Below are positions 7,001 to 15,912 of a DNA stretch of 64,000 nt, one piece after another. A program made the translations under genes and the position numbers. Each line of letters starts with the position of its first letter. The stretch's first letter is position 1. The stretch lies in assembly GCF_009711125.1 (NCBI RefSeq), contig NZ_WMIB01000012.1, positions 53,408-117,407 on the forward strand. The letters are read 5' to 3'. Source of the stretch: Metabacillus mangrovi. GTDB lineage: Bacteria > Bacillota > Bacilli > Bacillales > Bacillaceae. A model generated the notes under the pieces. That model did no database searches, had not been told where the DNA came from, and saw only the letters and a program-made list of their open reading frames with translations.

Positions 7001-8041
7001 ATGTCATCTGTGAGAATGAACGGAGTAAGCAAGCAATTTGGCGATTACAAGGCGGTAGACCGGCTTGAGCTTAAAGTGGGGGAAGGGGAATTTTTCACCT
7101 TTCTCGGACCATCAGGCTGCGGGAAAACGACCACACTAAGAATGATATCCGGATTCGCCTATCCTGATGAGGGAACGGTGTACATCGGCGATGAAAATGT
7201 AACCTATACAGCCCCTGAAAAGCGGGATATCGGGATGGTGTTTCAAAATTACGCCCTGTTTCCCCATATGAACGTGTTTGAGAACGTGGCATACGGACTG
7301 AAAATGAAAAAGTTCAAGAAAGCGGAAATCAAAGACCGGGTCGAAAAGTATTTGCACATGGTTGAGCTCGGCGGCTATGAAAGCAGGAAAATCTCCGAGC
7401 TTTCCGGCGGCCAGCAGCAGCGGATCGCACTGGCACGCTCGCTTGCGATGGAGCCCCGCATCCTTCTTCTGGATGAACCGCTCTCCAACCTCGATGCAAA
7501 ATTGAGAGAAACGATGCGCGTCGAGCTGAAAAAGATTCAAAAAGACTTAGGGATCACGACGATCTATGTCACCCATGACCAGACGGAGGCTTTAACGATG
7601 TCTGATAAGATCGCCGTTTTCAACAAGGGAGTCTGCCAGCAGATCAGTACTCCTGAGACACTCTATGATCAGCCGGCGAATGAATTTGTCGCTTCATTTA
7701 TTGGGGAAGCGAACCTGTTCCCCGTAAAAAAAGAGCCGGAAGGAATCTCTGTTGGCGGAAGCACCTTCTTGAAAACCGGTGCAAAAAGGAGCGGAGACTT
7801 TGCACTCATCCGCCCTGCTTCCATCTCGCTATCAAAATTGAAGCTGCAGGACCTGAACTGTTTTCCGGGTACGATTACGGATAAGCAATTTTACGGGACC
7901 CATACCGCCTACACGGCTGCAGCTGAAGGGCTGAACTGGAAAATCAACTCCTTCCATCAAACAGAAGGCCACTATCAGCCGGGAGATTCCATTTTTATCT
8001 CCATCCATCCGGATGACATTGACCTTGTGCCAGGGGTGTAG
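7001..8041 (+). CDS. ABC transporter ATP-binding protein (Fbp/Pot-type)
   Basis: A 346-residue ATPase with Walker A GPSGCGKT at residues 36-43, Q-loop region MVFQNYALFPH, signature LSGGQQQR, Walker B ILLLDEP and a switch His in YVTHDQ. The C-terminal 110 residues form a TOBE-like domain as in FbpC, PotA and MalK. It energises the fused permease encoded next. The start ATG follows AGGAGG. Confidence 0.93.
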   Translation: MSSVRMNGVSKQFGDYKAVDRLELKVGEGEFFTFLGPSGCGKTTTLRMISGFAYPDEGTVYIGDENVTYTAPEKRDIGMVFQNYALFPHMNVFENVAYGLKMKKFKKAEIKDRVEKYLHMVELGGYESRKISELSGGQQQRIALARSLAMEPRILLLDEPLSNLDAKLRETMRVELKKIQKDLGITTIYVTHDQTEALTMSDKIAVFNKGVCQQISTPETLYDQPANEFVASFIGEANLFPVKKEPEGISVGGSTFLKTGAKRSGDFALIRPASISLSKLKLQDLNCFPGTITDKQFYGTHTAYTAAAEGLNWKINSFHQTEGHYQPGDSIFISIHPDDIDLVPGV

Positions 8042-8053
8042 GGGGGGATGAAG

Positions 8054-9736
8054 ATGAGCGGTAAAACGAAGAAAAACCTCCTGACCGGACTGGCACTGAT
8101 TCCCCTGCTTTGGATCCTGATCGGCTTTATTTTATATCCTGCACTCAATACGCTTGCGATCAGCCTTTTTACTGAAAAGGGTTTTGTACTGGACTATTAT
8201 CAGCAGTTTTTTACGTATACGAAAAACATGGAGGCATTTGGGAACACGATTCTAATCGGGTTTGCAACGGTTCTGATCTGCGGTGTAATCGGGACGGCGC
8301 TCGCCTTTTTCACGAATGCCTTTGAGTTTCCCGGAAAAAGGCTCGTCAATCTGATGCTGCTTTCTCCGATCATGCTTCCGGGTGTAGTCACGACACTCGT
8401 CTTCATGCAGCTGTACAGCGAGAGCGGACTGGTCACAAAGACGGTCCAGCTGCTGTTTTCCATGAATGAACCTCCCTTTGAGCTGAAGGGGTTTTGGGGA
8501 ATCATGTTTATTCATGCGTACACCCAATATATCTTTTTTTACGTGAACATTTCAGCAGGCCTGAAACGGATTGATTATTCACTGATTGAAGCGGCGAAAA
8601 ATATGGGTGCGTCCAACTGGAACGTCTTCCGGACCGTGATCCTGCCGCTCATGACACCGGCCCTTGTCGCCGCCTCGATCCTGACCTTTATGACCGCCGT
8701 CGGATCGTTCGCCGCCCCCGCTTTAGTCGGAGGCTCGTTCCGGGTGATGAGTGTCCAGATCCTCATGTCCAAGGTGAACAACTTCATTGAATTGGCCGCG
8801 GTACAGGGCATCATGCTCTCGCTTATTTCCATCCTGTTCCTGCTTTTCATGAGATGGTATGAGTCGCGCAAGGATTACACGATCTCAACGAAGGGGAGAG
8901 TGGTCGGCACCATTAAAATTGAAAAAGCCTGGATGAAGTGGATTTTCGGAATCCTTTCCGGCACAGTGGTGCTGATGATCATCCTTCCGGTGTTCGCACT
9001 CATCCTGCTGTCCTTTGTGAAGCAGGGGACGTGGATTGCTGAAATCTATCCGACGCAGTTCAGCCTGGAGAACTATACGGCTTTCTTTACGGAGCCGAGG
9101 GTCATGCAGCCGTTCATCAACAGCTTCAACATGGCGGTTCTTTCGACGGCACTTGCGGTAGTAGTGGGGAGCATTTCCTCTTATATCATTATCAAAACAA
9201 AGCTTAAAGTAAAATGGCTGATCGAAGTACTCGTCCTGCTGCCGTGGGCGCTTCCGGCGAGCACCGTTGCGATCAACATGGTGATTGGCTTTAACGTTCC
9301 GACGGTTTTCACGTTTAACCAGGTGCTGGCGGGAAGCTACTGGATTCTTCCGCTTACGTATTTTGTCGGCATGCTGACCCTCATCGTCCGCTCCACCAAT
9401 GCTTCTCTGCTGCAGCTCCATTCGTCCATCGAAGAAGCTTCCAGGAGTCTTGGGGCGAGCTGGTTTGCGACCTTCAGGAAAATCGTCATCCCGATCGCCA
9501 TGCCGGGAATCATGGCGGGTGCCCTGCTTGGCTTTGTCGGAGCTTTGGGGGACTACACGTCATCGGCCCTCATGTATACGGTGCATAACGTTCCGATCTC
9601 AGTTGAGATGATCAGTAAAATGTACAACTTTAACATCGGTTTATCGATGACATACGGAGTGATACAAGTGGTCATTACCGCTGCCATCATCCTGCTCAGC
9701 CAGAAGCTTGGGAAAATTGGGGACTTTAAATTTTAA
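8054..9736 (+). CDS. ABC transporter permease, two fused permease domains (FbpB/SfuB-type)
   Basis: A 560-residue membrane protein with about twelve helices. Two copies of the binding-protein-dependent permease EAA loop are visible: EAAKNMGASNWNVFRTVILPLMTPAL around residue 180 and EASRSLGASWFATFRKIVIPIAMPG around residue 475. The duplication within one chain is the FbpB/ThiP architecture, so a single gene supplies both halves of the pore. The start at 8054 is preferred to 8048 because the G-run at 8041-8047 is a ribosome site with proper spacing only to the later ATG. It follows the ATPase gene after 12 bp. Confidence 0.92.
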   Translation: MSGKTKKNLLTGLALIPLLWILIGFILYPALNTLAISLFTEKGFVLDYYQQFFTYTKNMEAFGNTILIGFATVLICGVIGTALAFFTNAFEFPGKRLVNLMLLSPIMLPGVVTTLVFMQLYSESGLVTKTVQLLFSMNEPPFELKGFWGIMFIHAYTQYIFFYVNISAGLKRIDYSLIEAAKNMGASNWNVFRTVILPLMTPALVAASILTFMTAVGSFAAPALVGGSFRVMSVQILMSKVNNFIELAAVQGIMLSLISILFLLFMRWYESRKDYTISTKGRVVGTIKIEKAWMKWIFGILSGTVVLMIILPVFALILLSFVKQGTWIAEIYPTQFSLENYTAFFTEPRVMQPFINSFNMAVLSTALAVVVGSISSYIIIKTKLKVKWLIEVLVLLPWALPASTVAINMVIGFNVPTVFTFNQVLAGSYWILPLTYFVGMLTLIVRSTNASLLQLHSSIEEASRSLGASWFATFRKIVIPIAMPGIMAGALLGFVGALGDYTSSALMYTVHNVPISVEMISKMYNFNIGLSMTYGVIQVVITAAIILLSQKLGKIGDFKF

Positions 9737-9769
9737 GCTATGTAAAAGTATGGCATTCCTTAATAACAC

Positions 9770-9809
9770 CTGTTGATTGGAGCGAACGCCTGCTAGCTGC
9801 AATCAACAG
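9770..9809. repeat. Inverted repeat between permease and isomerase genes
   Basis: CTGTTGATTG (9770-9779) and CAATCAACAG (9800-9809) are perfect 10-bp arms around a 20-nt centre that starts GAGCGAACGCC. No T-run follows. The left arm plus GGAGCG resembles, from memory, a short repeat that recurs between genes in many Bacillus genomes. Confidence 0.7.
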
Positions 9810-9851
9810 CCAAGTTTAAAAGAGCCAAAATTTAAAAAGAAGGTGCATTTT

Positions 9852-10703
9852 ATGATAAAAGGATACCATATTCCCCTTGGGTTTAAAGAGAGAGAGATTA
9901 TCGAAATCGGGACAGAGCTTTTAAGCGGCGGTTATTATGAAGCGATTGAAATCAAGTATCCATTTGGCATGGAGTCCTATGATTCGGAGAGTTATCTGAA
10001 CGGAATCGGTGAGTTAATGAAGCAATTTTCACCGGAAGTGACCATGCATATTCCGACGAACCTCGATATCGGCCATGCGAATCCGGCTGTTCACAGCGTG
10101 ATCATGGATGAGATCAAGCGGTCCATCGATTTTGCCGGGGAGTACGATGTATCGTACCTTCCGATCCACCCCGGTACAATCGGAACGATGGATATCCCTG
10201 ATCGCGACGGCAGTGAAATCAAAGAACTGCTGATTGCGGCAAGCGAAAAGAAAAAGCTGCAGGCGCGGGAAGCGACGGTAAAAAGCATTGTGCAGCTGTC
10301 CGACTATCTGGCCGGAAGCACCATGAAACTGGCGCTTGAAAATGTGCTATTGCCGCAGGAAATCGTCTATTCCCCTGGCGAGCTTGATGACATGCTAAAA
10401 GCCGTGAACCGGAAAAATGTCGAGGCGCTTTTTGACTGTGGGCATTCCAACCGGTGCGGGATTGATCCGGCTGACTTCATCCATACACTGGAATCAAAGC
10501 TTGGCCATGTTCATATTAATGACAATGATGGGTCATGTGATCTTCATTTAAGCATGGGAAAAGGGAACATTGATTACACGCGGATGTTCCAGGCCCTGAA
10601 AAACAAAGCGTACGGGGGGATCGTTGTAATGGAGACCATTTACAAGAGCGCGGCAGACCTGATACTGGATGCGGAGAAGCTGGACCGGTATATTGGCAGC
10701 TAA
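9852..10703 (+). CDS. TIM-barrel sugar isomerase/epimerase-like protein
   Basis: A 283-residue protein of the AP-endonuclease-2-like/xylose-isomerase-like TIM-barrel superfamily. Metal-ligand type motifs are visible in order: PIHPG, KLALENV, LFDCGHSN and HVHINDNDG, ending with VVMETIY. Members with this pattern isomerise, epimerise or dehydrate sugars and inositols using a divalent metal. ATG 9852 with AGAAGGTG upstream is taken; an open TTG at 9777 falls in the inverted repeat and is unlikely. Its place after a LacI-controlled importer suggests that it acts on the imported compound. Confidence 0.8.
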   Translation: MIKGYHIPLGFKEREIIEIGTELLSGGYYEAIEIKYPFGMESYDSESYLNGIGELMKQFSPEVTMHIPTNLDIGHANPAVHSVIMDEIKRSIDFAGEYDVSYLPIHPGTIGTMDIPDRDGSEIKELLIAASEKKKLQAREATVKSIVQLSDYLAGSTMKLALENVLLPQEIVYSPGELDDMLKAVNRKNVEALFDCGHSNRCGIDPADFIHTLESKLGHVHINDNDGSCDLHLSMGKGNIDYTRMFQALKNKAYGGIVVMETIYKSAADLILDAEKLDRYIGS

Positions 10704-11880
10704 AAAGATCCGGCCGTATCAAACCTTTTATTTTTCCTTCAGCTGGATGCTGGCCGTCTCGCAAGGCTTCTTCCTTGCCTATCTGATCAGCAAGGGATAT
10801 TCGAACACAGCGATCGGCTGGATTCTTGCCATCAACACCATTACAGGAATTGCAGGCCAGATCGGCACGGGGATTCTCTGCGACTGGCTGAAGAAAATGA
10901 AGAGCATTTTTATCATCTGGGTCGTGCTGCTGAGTGCGGTGACACTCCTGCTGTATACCGTGGAACTCCTTCCGCTGTTTATCACGGCCGTTATCGCTGT
11001 CTCTTTCTTTCAGTCCGCCCTGATCGGCCTGATTGACAGCTGGATCATTGAAACGGATGAAGAAGTAAAAAGCCGATTCGGAGAAATCCGTGCATTCGGC
11101 TCACTCGGCTTCGGGATTTCAATGATCGTTACAGGCGGAATTTTAAGCATAACTGGCTATTGGCTCGTGCCATATCTTTTTTTCCTGTTTGCCCTGCTGC
11201 TTCTCGCTGTGATCCGGACATTGGAAAACCCGTCATCCAAGCAGGCTGCTCCAGAAATTAAAGCGAAAGACTTGTTCCGCATCCTGCAAAACCGCCGCTT
11301 TCTCTGGCTGAATTGGATTTATATTCTCTTTTATATGCTGCTCGGGATGATCGGGATGTACACGGTGCTTTTGATCGAACAGGGCGGCGGAACCGCCTTT
11401 CATATCGGGCTGTTCACGGCACTCGTCGCGTTCTCGGAAATCCCGATGTTCTTTCTCGCCAGAACCCTTGTCAGCAGGTGGACCCACATGTCCATCCTTC
11501 TCGCAGCGATCCTGTTCATGCTGCTCCGCATTGCTGTCCTGTTCTTCTTCCAGGATGTGACGGTATTGATACTTTCCGGCGTGCTGCAGGGCATCACGAT
11601 GCCGCTCTTTATGACCGCTTCCAAACAGCTGACAGATGATGTCGCAGCACCGGGATACCGGACGACGATGCAGATGGTCTCGATCGCTGCCTATTTAGGG
11701 ATCGGCGGGGGAATCACGTCCGCTCTCGCAGGCTGGCTGTCCGATACGTTTACAATCCAGACGGCACTGATCGGCTATACAGGACTGAATATCTTCGCTG
11801 CCGCGGCTGCCGTTCTATACTTAATGAAATACTATAAGCCGGTCAGGCAAAAAGAAATGCAAGAGGAGCTTCCTTTATGA
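10669..11880 (+). CDS. MFS transporter (LacY/nucleoside-symporter-like group)
   Basis: A 403-residue protein with about twelve membrane helices and MFS features (CDWLKKMKS loop after helix 2, GSLGFGISMIVTGG in helix 4-5 region). The overall layout suits the MFS_1_like group that includes the 3-phenylpropionate and nucleoside symporters. It overlaps the isomerase gene by 35 bp if started at ATG 10669; a TTG at 10693 would give a start at AAKKIRPYQTF and is also possible. The overlap points to translational coupling. As the last gene of the operon it could export or import a related sugar. Confidence 0.82.
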   Translation: MRRSWTGILAAKKIRPYQTFYFSFSWMLAVSQGFFLAYLISKGYSNTAIGWILAINTITGIAGQIGTGILCDWLKKMKSIFIIWVVLLSAVTLLLYTVELLPLFITAVIAVSFFQSALIGLIDSWIIETDEEVKSRFGEIRAFGSLGFGISMIVTGGILSITGYWLVPYLFFLFALLLLAVIRTLENPSSKQAAPEIKAKDLFRILQNRRFLWLNWIYILFYMLLGMIGMYTVLLIEQGGGTAFHIGLFTALVAFSEIPMFFLARTLVSRWTHMSILLAAILFMLLRIAVLFFFQDVTVLILSGVLQGITMPLFMTASKQLTDDVAAPGYRTTMQMVSIAAYLGIGGGITSALAGWLSDTFTIQTALIGYTGLNIFAAAAAVLYLMKYYKPVRQKEMQEELPL

Positions 11881-11895
11881 GGGGAGCTCTTTTTT
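11866..11895 (+). terminator. Terminator of the LacI-regulated operon
   Basis: GAGCTTCC / GGGGAGCTC form a stem that includes the stop codon of the MFS gene in its loop, followed by six T residues. Confidence 0.85.
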
Positions 11896-11901
11896 GGATG
11901 G

Positions 11902-12129
11902 TTAAAAAACCAGGCCAAAGGTGAAAATCGCGGCTAATGTAAAGGCTGTCAGTCCGTATACAACCGGCCGCCATTTTTGCCCCCTGACTTCCCAGGCTCT
12001 GTAAGCGTAAAAAACCGCAAGTAACGCTGCGTAGAATTTGGTGATCGTATCCGTGTACTCCCTGAAAATCAAGTTGCATATAAAGATCACACCCAGCGTT
12101 GTGAAAAATCCGATATCTATCTTCTTCAA
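11902..12129 (-). CDS. Small membrane protein of unknown function
   Basis: A 75-residue hydrophobic protein when started at the TTG 12129, which has AAAGGGGGAA six bases upstream. Two clear membrane helices ([15 protein letters not shown] and [20 protein letters not shown]) flank a shorter one with [15 protein letters not shown] and a basic GQKWRP loop. I do not recognise the family. It ends seven bases from the terminator of the convergent MFS gene and is read toward it. Confidence 0.65.
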   Translation of the reverse strand: MKKIDIGFFTTLGVIFICNLIFREYTDTITKFYAALLAVFYAYRAWEVRGQKWRPVVYGLTAFTLAAIFTFGLVF

Positions 12130-12244
12130 CGAAATTCCCCCTTTTTCACAGTATACCATTTTATGTAAGAGGTTCGTTCCCTTGAATGTTTCTCACCTGA
12201 ATATGATAAAATGGAGAAAGCATACTTTGAAAAGGACGAGAAAA

Positions 12245-13639
12245 ATGCCTAAAACAGAAGTACCCGTACAGAAGAATGAATACTACGATTTAACCTTTGA
12301 AGATCTGACCCACGAAGGAGCCGGAGTGGCGAAGGTTCAGGGGTTTCCTATATTTGTGCAGAACGTTCTCCCGGGGGAGAGTGCGAAAGTCAAGATCATC
12401 AAGGTGAAAAAAGGTTTCGCCTTCGGGCGCCTCATGGCACTGACGGAGGAGAGCCCGGAACGGGTCGAGGCTCCGTGCCCGATCTACAAGGAGTGCGGCG
12501 GCTGCCAGCTGCAGCATCTGAGCTATAAAGGCCAGCTCGACTTCAAGCAAAAGCAGGTCGAAAACGTCCTCAGCCGGATCGGCAAGCTGGACCTTGACCG
12601 GATAACGGTCCATCCGACACTCGGCATGAATGATCCGTGGAACTACCGCAACAAAGCCCAGGTTCCGGTCGGCGAACGCGAAGGCGCACTCGTTGCCGGC
12701 TTCTACCAGCAGCGTTCCCATGAAATCATCGACATGCAGAAATGCCTCATCCAGCAGGCGGAAAACGATGATGTTGTCCAGGCAGTCAAAGAGATCTGCA
12801 GCCGCCGCGGCATCCGGGCGTATAAGGAAGAAACCCACAAAGGCTGGCTCCGCCACATCATGGTACGCTACGGCCAGGTGAGCGGGGAAATGATGGTCGT
12901 CTTTGTGACAAGAACGAACGACTTCCCGCACAAAACCGAAATCATCGAAGAAATCACGAGCCGGTTCGGACAGGTGAAATCCATTGTCCAAAACATCAAC
13001 ATCAAGCGCACGAACGTCATCTTCGGCGACGAAACAAACGTCCTCTGGGGCGAAGAATACATCTACGACAGCATCGGTGACATCCGCTTTGCGATCTCGG
13101 CAAGGTCGTTCTACCAGGTCAACCCGGAGCAAACGAAAGTGCTCTACGACAAAGCACTGGAATACGCCGAGCTCACTGGAGAAGAAACGGTCATCGACGC
13201 CTACTGCGGCATCGGAACGATCTCCCTGTTCCTCGCCCAGAAAGCGAAAAAAGTATACGGCGTCGAAATCGTCCCCGAAGCCATCGAAGACGCGAAACGC
13301 AACGCGGAACTGAACGGACTGAACAACGCAGAGTTTGGTGTAGGAGAAGCCGAAGTCGTCATCCCGAACTGGTACAAGCAGGGCATAAAAGCGGACACGA
13401 TTGTCGTCGATCCGCCGCGCAAAGGCTGCGACGAAGCGCTGCTGAAAACCATCCTCGATATGAAGCCGAAGCGGGTGGTGTACGTAAGCTGCAACCCTGG
13501 AACACTTGCGAGAGACCTGCAGGTGCTCGAACAGGGAGGCTATGAGACGGTGGAAGTCCAGCCGGTCGACATGTTCCCGCAGACGATGCACTGTGAAGCG
13601 GTCGCGAAGATTGTTTTAAAAGAGGAAACAGACGCTTAA
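12245..13639 (+). CDS. rlmCD: 23S rRNA (uracil-C5)-methyltransferase RlmCD
   Basis: A 464-residue SAM-dependent enzyme that makes m5U at two 23S rRNA positions in Bacillus. In order: an N-terminal TRAM RNA-binding domain (residues 10-70, with [16 protein letters not shown]), an iron-sulfur type cysteine cluster [10 protein letters not shown], the Rossmann SAM site [25 protein letters not shown], and the nucleophile in [13 protein letters not shown] (Cys416). The frame is open upstream to 12038, but ATG 12245 gives the normal length of the family. In B. subtilis it neighbours dgkB. Confidence 0.95.
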   Translation: MPKTEVPVQKNEYYDLTFEDLTHEGAGVAKVQGFPIFVQNVLPGESAKVKIIKVKKGFAFGRLMALTEESPERVEAPCPIYKECGGCQLQHLSYKGQLDFKQKQVENVLSRIGKLDLDRITVHPTLGMNDPWNYRNKAQVPVGEREGALVAGFYQQRSHEIIDMQKCLIQQAENDDVVQAVKEICSRRGIRAYKEETHKGWLRHIMVRYGQVSGEMMVVFVTRTNDFPHKTEIIEEITSRFGQVKSIVQNINIKRTNVIFGDETNVLWGEEYIYDSIGDIRFAISARSFYQVNPEQTKVLYDKALEYAELTGEETVIDAYCGIGTISLFLAQKAKKVYGVEIVPEAIEDAKRNAELNGLNNAEFGVGEAEVVIPNWYKQGIKADTIVVDPPRKGCDEALLKTILDMKPKRVVYVSCNPGTLARDLQVLEQGGYETVEVQPVDMFPQTMHCEAVAKIVLKEETDA

Positions 13640-13644
13640 TTTTT

Positions 13645-13685
13645 GGCGGCACAACGGTAACGAATGACCGGTGTGCCGCTTTTTA
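13645..13685 (+). terminator. Terminator of rlmCD
   Basis: GCGGCACA and TGTGCCGC form the outer stem with CGGT/ACCG inside, followed by TTTTT. It lies 6 bp after the stop codon. Confidence 0.88.
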
Positions 13686-13771
13686 CTATAGGTATTGTAT
13701 GGAAGCAGAAGGATAACAGCGGAGCATGCAGAATAGGTAAACCAGAATAATGAAACGGAAGGAGTCATGAT

Positions 13772-14437
13772 ATGAAACTTCTGCTTACATCTGGCGGTGT
13801 CAAAAACAAAAGCATCCATGCCGCACTGGAAGACATGCTGGACAAACCGATCGCTGACTGCAGTGCTCTTTGTATCCCCACTGCAATGTATGGACACCCC
13901 TGGATTGGTCCCGGCGTCCAAGCCTGGAAGTTCATCACCGGAAAAGAAGAGAATCCTATGGTCAACCTGGGCTGGAAATCCGTAGGTATCCTAGAACTCA
14001 CAGCACTGCCAAGCATCGGCGAAGAACGCTGGATGCCGCTCGTCAGGGAGACAGACGTCCTGCTCGTGAGTGGAGGCGACGCCCTCTACCTGAGTTACTG
14101 GATGCGGCAGTCCGGACTGGCAGACCTCTTGCCCTCCCTTAGTTCAGTCTATGTGGGAATGAGCGCCGGAAGCATGGTAATGGCACCTCATATCGGGGAC
14201 TTCTTCGTCGGCTGGACTCCACCCAACGGCGGCGATGAAACACTGAATCTCGTCGATTTTTCCATCTTCCCGCATGTGGATCACGAGATGCTCCCGCATA
14301 ACACGATGGCCGCTGCAGAGAAGTGGGCAGCCGGGATGAAGGGACCGGCTTATGCGATTGATGATGAGACAGCGATTAAGGTGGTGGATGGTGTGGTGGA
14401 AGTGGTTTCTGAGGGGAATTGGAAACGATTTATGTGA
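13772..14437 (+). CDS. Peptidase S51 family protein (dipeptidase E-like)
   Basis: A 221-residue member of the S51 family, which cleaves Asp-X dipeptides or cyanophycin-like substrates. The nucleophile elbow is VGMSAGSM with Ser131, preceded by LLVSGGDALYLSYW, and a histidine follows in FPHVDHEMLP. The length is normal for PepE-like proteins. It is preceded by a GGAAGGAG ribosome site and is monocistronic with its own terminator. Confidence 0.87.
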   Translation: MKLLLTSGGVKNKSIHAALEDMLDKPIADCSALCIPTAMYGHPWIGPGVQAWKFITGKEENPMVNLGWKSVGILELTALPSIGEERWMPLVRETDVLLVSGGDALYLSYWMRQSGLADLLPSLSSVYVGMSAGSMVMAPHIGDFFVGWTPPNGGDETLNLVDFSIFPHVDHEMLPHNTMAAAEKWAAGMKGPAYAIDDETAIKVVDGVVEVVSEGNWKRFM

Positions 14438-14441
14438 AAAG

Positions 14442-14483
14442 AAAAGCAGTTGGGATCGAACCACTCGATTCCAACTGCTTTTT
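14442..14483. terminator. Bidirectional terminator
   Basis: AAAAGCAGTTGG...TCGA pairs with TCGA..CCAACTGCTTTT, an 18-bp stem with one internal mismatch, serving the S51 gene and the convergent lipoprotein gene. Confidence 0.9.
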
Positions 14484-14502
14484 CTGCGAGAGCTGCCTTA
14501 CA

Positions 14503-15228
14503 CTACCCTAGCTTTATCTTTTTAATGAGCTTTATAACTTCCTCATCATTCCCAGTATCTATGGATACTTTTTTTGTTTGCTTCAGTAAATCCTCATAAA
14601 ATTCTTTCCCCGCCGGATACTGGCCATCCCAGCGTAAAGGGACGTTGTACACATTAACCGTGCCGTCTCCATTTCCGCTGTACGTGATCGATCCATCCAC
14701 CAAGCGGGAACCCGCTAGCTGAATGACATCCTCCGGGTAAACTGCACTAGTGTCATCATCAGGATTGAGCGCTGTTCCAGCTGGAATCAGGCGGACATTC
14801 AATTCATCGATCTCCTGATTCGGCCCAAGCTGCAGCCAGACTCTCGCGTATTCGATTTCGTTGGATGAATAGCCAGCTAAAGGATCTTCATCATTTACAG
14901 CTGTACTGCCTGCATCCTCAGTCTTTGGTTCTTCCTCTTGTTCAGCTGGGCTGCTTACTTCTTCAGTCTTTGTTTCTTTCTCTTGTTCAGTTGAACTACT
15001 CGCTTCCTCTTTTTTGATTTCTACCGCAGGTTCCTCTGCTTCCGATTCACCTTCTTCTTTTACACGGTCTTCTTCAGCTGCATTCGTTTCTTTTACAGAT
15101 TCAGAAGCCGCCTTCTCCTCAGGAGCCTCTGGTTTTGCCGCTTCGGTCTGATCGCTTTGGCAAGCAGTGAGCAGGAGAAGGATTGAAAATAGAGCAGAAT
15201 AAGCATACTTTTTTGTGTGTTTTTTCAA
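14503..15228 (-). CDS. Lipoprotein of unknown function with acidic repeat linker
   Basis: A 241-residue lipoprotein. The signal peptide ends in LLTAC (Cys23). Residues 25-115 are a Glu/Ser/Thr-rich linker that contains an imperfect 15-residue tandem repeat: EEASSSTEQEKETKT, EEVSSPAEQEEEPKT, then a degenerate EDAGSTAVNDEDP. The C-terminal 120 residues form a compact domain (YARVWLQLGPN, ELNVRLIPAG, YPEDVIQLAGS) that I cannot assign. It should be anchored to the outer membrane face with the linker crossing the cell wall. Confidence 0.8.
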   Translation of the reverse strand: MKKHTKKYAYSALFSILLLLTACQSDQTEAAKPEAPEEKAASESVKETNAAEEDRVKEEGESEAEEPAVEIKKEEASSSTEQEKETKTEEVSSPAEQEEEPKTEDAGSTAVNDEDPLAGYSSNEIEYARVWLQLGPNQEIDELNVRLIPAGTALNPDDDTSAVYPEDVIQLAGSRLVDGSITYSGNGDGTVNVYNVPLRWDGQYPAGKEFYEDLLKQTKKVSIDTGNDEEVIKLIKKIKLG

Positions 15229-15402
15229 TTGAGTAGATCCTTTCTAAGAGGTATTTTTGGATAAATCTTCTATTTTAATTCTACGCGAATAATGAAGGTT
15301 TGTAAAAAGTGAATTTTGAAAGGCTATCTTGCACGTTCGTTTCAACTGTCTCTGAGGTAAGTTATAATAAAAACAGAATTACGACGGTTTTAGGAGGCTG
15401 CT

Positions 15403-15804
15403 ATGAAAAAGAACATCCATGTAGTAGGCGCAGTAATCATTGAAGACGGCAAGATCCTCTGTGCCCAGCGGGGAGATGGGAAGGCGCTTCCTCTAAAGTG
15501 GGAATTCCCAGGTGGGAAAATTGAAGAGGGGGAAACTCCTCAAGAAGCGCTGCGCCGGGAGATAGAAGAAGAGATGCTTTGCAAGGTAGAAATCGGAGAA
15601 AAAATTGAAACAACGGTTTATGAATATGATTTCGGAATCGTCCATCTTACCACTTTTTACTGCCAGCTAAAGGAAGGCAAGCCAGTGTTAACCGAGCATG
15701 CGGCAATGAAGTGGCTATTGCCTAGTGAGTTGCACACACTGGATTGGGCTCCAGCGGATATTCCAGCTATTGAAAAGATCTCAAAAGAATTTATTGTTCA
15801 TTGA
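15403..15804 (+). CDS. NUDIX hydrolase, MutT/CTP pyrophosphohydrolase-like
   Basis: A 133-residue NUDIX enzyme; the box spans residues 38-60 (GGKIEEGETPQEALRREIEE, then EMLC). The Glu metal ligands REIEEE are intact, while the usual Gly of the EExGU end is Leu, a change common in this MutT/NudG subgroup. It hydrolyses (deoxy)nucleoside triphosphates, often oxidised or methylated ones. The gene lies just before a PLD-helicase gene but has its own terminator, and the helicase has its own promoter. Confidence 0.88.
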   Translation: MKKNIHVVGAVIIEDGKILCAQRGDGKALPLKWEFPGGKIEEGETPQEALRREIEEEMLCKVEIGEKIETTVYEYDFGIVHLTTFYCQLKEGKPVLTEHAAMKWLLPSELHTLDWAPADIPAIEKISKEFIVH

Positions 15805-15809
15805 TAGAG

Positions 15810-15838
15810 AGCTACTCACAAATTGTGGGTAGCTTTTT
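15810..15838 (+). terminator. Terminator of the NUDIX gene
   Basis: AGCTACTCAC pairs with GTGGGTAGCT, with one G-U pair, followed by five T residues. Confidence 0.85.
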
Positions 15839-15853
15839 ATTATTCTCCTAAAT

Positions 15854-15882
15854 TTGCAGGGTCTACCAAATTATCTTACAAT
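15854..15882 (+). promoter_or_regulatory. Sigma-A promoter of the helicase gene
   Basis: TTGCAG (15854-15859) and TACAAT (15877-15882) with a 17-bp spacer, about 30 bp upstream of the start codon and its AAGGGGAT ribosome site. Confidence 0.65.
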
Positions 15883-15912
15883 AAAAGAATACTTGGTAAA
15901 TAAGGGGATATT

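Noticed and set aside
5874..9736. Annotation of the ABC system as ferric-iron uptake
   Set aside because: The fold allows it, but the FbpA tyrosine pair is not evident, no Fur-like box was seen, and the LacI regulator and isomerase point to sugars.
12290..13591. A 433-codon open frame antisense to rlmCD
   Set aside because: It lies fully inside the well-supported methyltransferase gene, has Phe/Asp/Val-rich composition expected from the reverse complement of its codons, and no ribosome site.
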